The notes beneath the pieces are model-generated. The model did not search any database. It worked only from the letters and a program-made list of their open reading frames with translations, and was not told where the DNA came from. Below, piece by piece: positions 63,075 to 64,000 of a DNA stretch of 64,000 bases. The stretch is from Acanthosepion lycidas (lineage: Eukaryota > Mollusca > Cephalopoda > Sepiida > Sepiidae): contig CAWVQA010000092.1 of assembly GCA_963932145.1 (NCBI GenBank), positions 248,001 through 312,000 on the forward strand. The letters are read 5' to 3'. How positions within the stretch are numbered: the stretch's first letter is position 1; each line of letters begins with the position of its first letter. The translations under genes were made by a program, and so were the position numbers.

Positions 63075-64000
63075 TTGCCTTCAAATTCATACCGTGATCG
63101 TAGCATGCATGGACTCGTCTCATATGACTGGGATTTCCATGAAAAAGATTGTGGGCACAAAATGGGTGATCACTGTACATTTCTCTTCTGTTTCCCATTA
63201 CTATTTCTATTTTACTACCTCAATTTAGCATTATGGACAGGGAAAGACCTAATCTATGATCTGCAAAAAAATATTTTGCCTTAAAATTCATACCGTGATC
63301 GTAGCATGCATGGACTCGTCTCATATGACTGGGATTTCCATGAAAAAGATTGTGGGCAGAAAATGTGTGATCACTGTACATTTCTCTTCTGTTTCCCATT
63401 ACTATTTCTATTTTACTTCCTGAATTTAGCATTATGGACTGGGAAAGACCTAATCTGAGATCTGCAAAAAAATATTTTGCCTTCAAATTCATACCGTGAT
63501 CGTAGCATGCCTTGACTCGACTCATATGACTGGGATTTCCATGAAAAAGATTGTGTGCACAAAATGCGTAATCACTGTACATTTCTCTTCTGTTTCCCAT
63601 TACTATTTCTATTTTACTTACTCAATTTAGCATTATGGACAGGGAAAGACCTAATCTAAGATCTGCAAAAAAATATTTTGCCTTCAAATTCATACCGTGA
63701 TCGTAGCATGCATGGACTCGTCTCATATGACTGGGATTTCCATGAAAAAGATTGTGGGCACAAAATGGGTGATCACTGTACATTTCTCTTCTGTTTCCCA
63801 TTAGTATTTCTATTTTACTTCCTCAATTTAGCATTATGGACAGGGAAAGACGTAATCTAAGATCTGCAAAAAAATGTTTTGCCTTCAAATTCATACCGTG
63901 ATCGTAGCATGCCTGGACTCGACTCATGTGACTGGGATTTCCATGAAAAAGATTGTGGGCACAAAATGCGTAATCACTGTACATTTCTCTTCTGTTTCCC
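63075..64000. repeat. Start of another 8-mer unit (TTATGG haplotype), cut by the window
   Basis: Contains a (TTATGGAC), b (with GACTGGG), c (CCTTGAC, GTGCAC), d, and the first 122 bases of e (63879 onward, with CTCATGTGAC replacing CATATG). Unlike the two preceding TTATGG units it keeps c, d and e, so it resembles 48796-49800. Confidence 0.92.

Larger units (their letters stand above)
1..64000. repeat. 201-bp satellite DNA array, uninterrupted, head-to-tail
   Basis: Every base of the window belongs to a 201-bp monomer repeated head to tail in one orientation. Recognisable landmarks recur once per monomer: TTGCCTTCAA at position 1, GCATGC at 29-34, CATATG at 47-52, TGATCA at 93-98, TGTACA at 100-105, AGATCT at 183-188 and an A7 tract at 191-197. 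There are 317 complete monomers (160-63878) plus two partial ones. No inversion, transposon or unrelated spacer interrupts the series, and all length changes are single bases. Most variation is substitution at a limited set of positions, and combinations of these define monomer classes that recur in fixed orders, giving higher-order repeats. This architecture is known from eukaryotic centromeric and heterochromatic satellites. That assignment is inference, and I do not recognise the family. Confidence 0.98.

Noticed and set aside
1-64000. CRISPR array
   Set aside because: The periodicity is a full 201-bp repeat with no short repeat/unique spacer alternation; all parts of the monomer are repeated.
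1-64000. CENP-B box
   Set aside because: I looked for the TTCG-N4-A-N2-CGGG pattern. The TTCGTC of g-class monomers is not followed by the required A and CGGG, so no match was seen.
1-64000. Transposon or virus-like element as the origin of the repeat
   Set aside because: No terminal repeats, target-site duplications or recognisable transposase or reverse-transcriptase coding sequence is visible. The monomer is too short and uniform to show such an origin.
1-64000. tRNA- or 5S-like Pol III promoter within the monomer
   Set aside because: No adequate A box or B box spacing was seen, and the T-rich tract would act as an early terminator on the plus strand.
1-64000. Telomeric or simple-sequence repeat content
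   Set aside because: Only short A7 tracts recur; no TTAGGG-like or microsatellite run is present.
1-64000. A novel multi-gene biological system
   Set aside because: The window has no non-satellite sequence in which one could be encoded. The only novel candidates are the satellite family itself and its HOR organisation.

Overview
The whole 64,000-base window is one uninterrupted tandem array of a 201-bp satellite monomer, with every copy in the same orientation. I find no host gene, RNA gene, transposable element, CRISPR array, origin or other insert. Counting monomer starts (TTGCC at monomer position 1) from 160 to 63879 gives 317 complete monomers plus a partial copy at each edge. The phase bookkeeping closes exactly: 317 x 201 bases, plus 14 single-base insertions, minus 12 single-base deletions. 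The monomer is AT-rich (about 37% GC in the consensus).

An array of this length and homogeneity, with layered higher-order repeats (HORs), is typical of eukaryotic centromeric, pericentromeric or other heterochromatic satellite DNA. I do not recognise the monomer as a named family and cannot name a species. The sequence alone does not show whether the locus is a functional centromere.

Layout. Domain I (about 1-29.7 kb) uses monomer classes marked by GCAGGCC at positions 29-35, a T at 59 (GGTTTTCC), CACACGG near position 18, and TTCTATTTCCC. Its HOR period keeps changing: 5-mer (361-2370), a 14/11/10-mer series (4179-11615), 7-mers (11616-14429), a 14-mer with a partial second copy (14430-18449), 6-mers (19254-21665), 4-mers (24077-25684) and a 10-mer with a 7-monomer second copy (26287-29702). 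Domain II (29.7-42.4 kb) switches to CTATATCTGG, CTATGATCT and CATGTAAAAG classes, in 9-mer, 11-mer and finally a 16-mer (3,216 bp) present as two nearly identical copies. Domain III (42.4-64 kb) is built on an 8-mer (1,609 bp), called a to h below, together with 3-, 4-, 5-, 7- and 10-mer derivatives made by deletion, local amplification and block replacement.

The most informative structure is in the last 10 kb. Two haplotypes of the 8-mer, told apart by two linked single-base markers, are interspersed to give a second-order repeat. A block of Domain II-type monomers also sits inside one 8-mer unit at 53219-54223.

Short open frames recur in nearly every monomer because 201 is divisible by three. 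They begin with TTG or at chance ATGs, many copies carry a stop, and I treat them as artefacts. There is no gene network to describe: the biology here is array evolution by unequal exchange and conversion, and possibly chromatin function.
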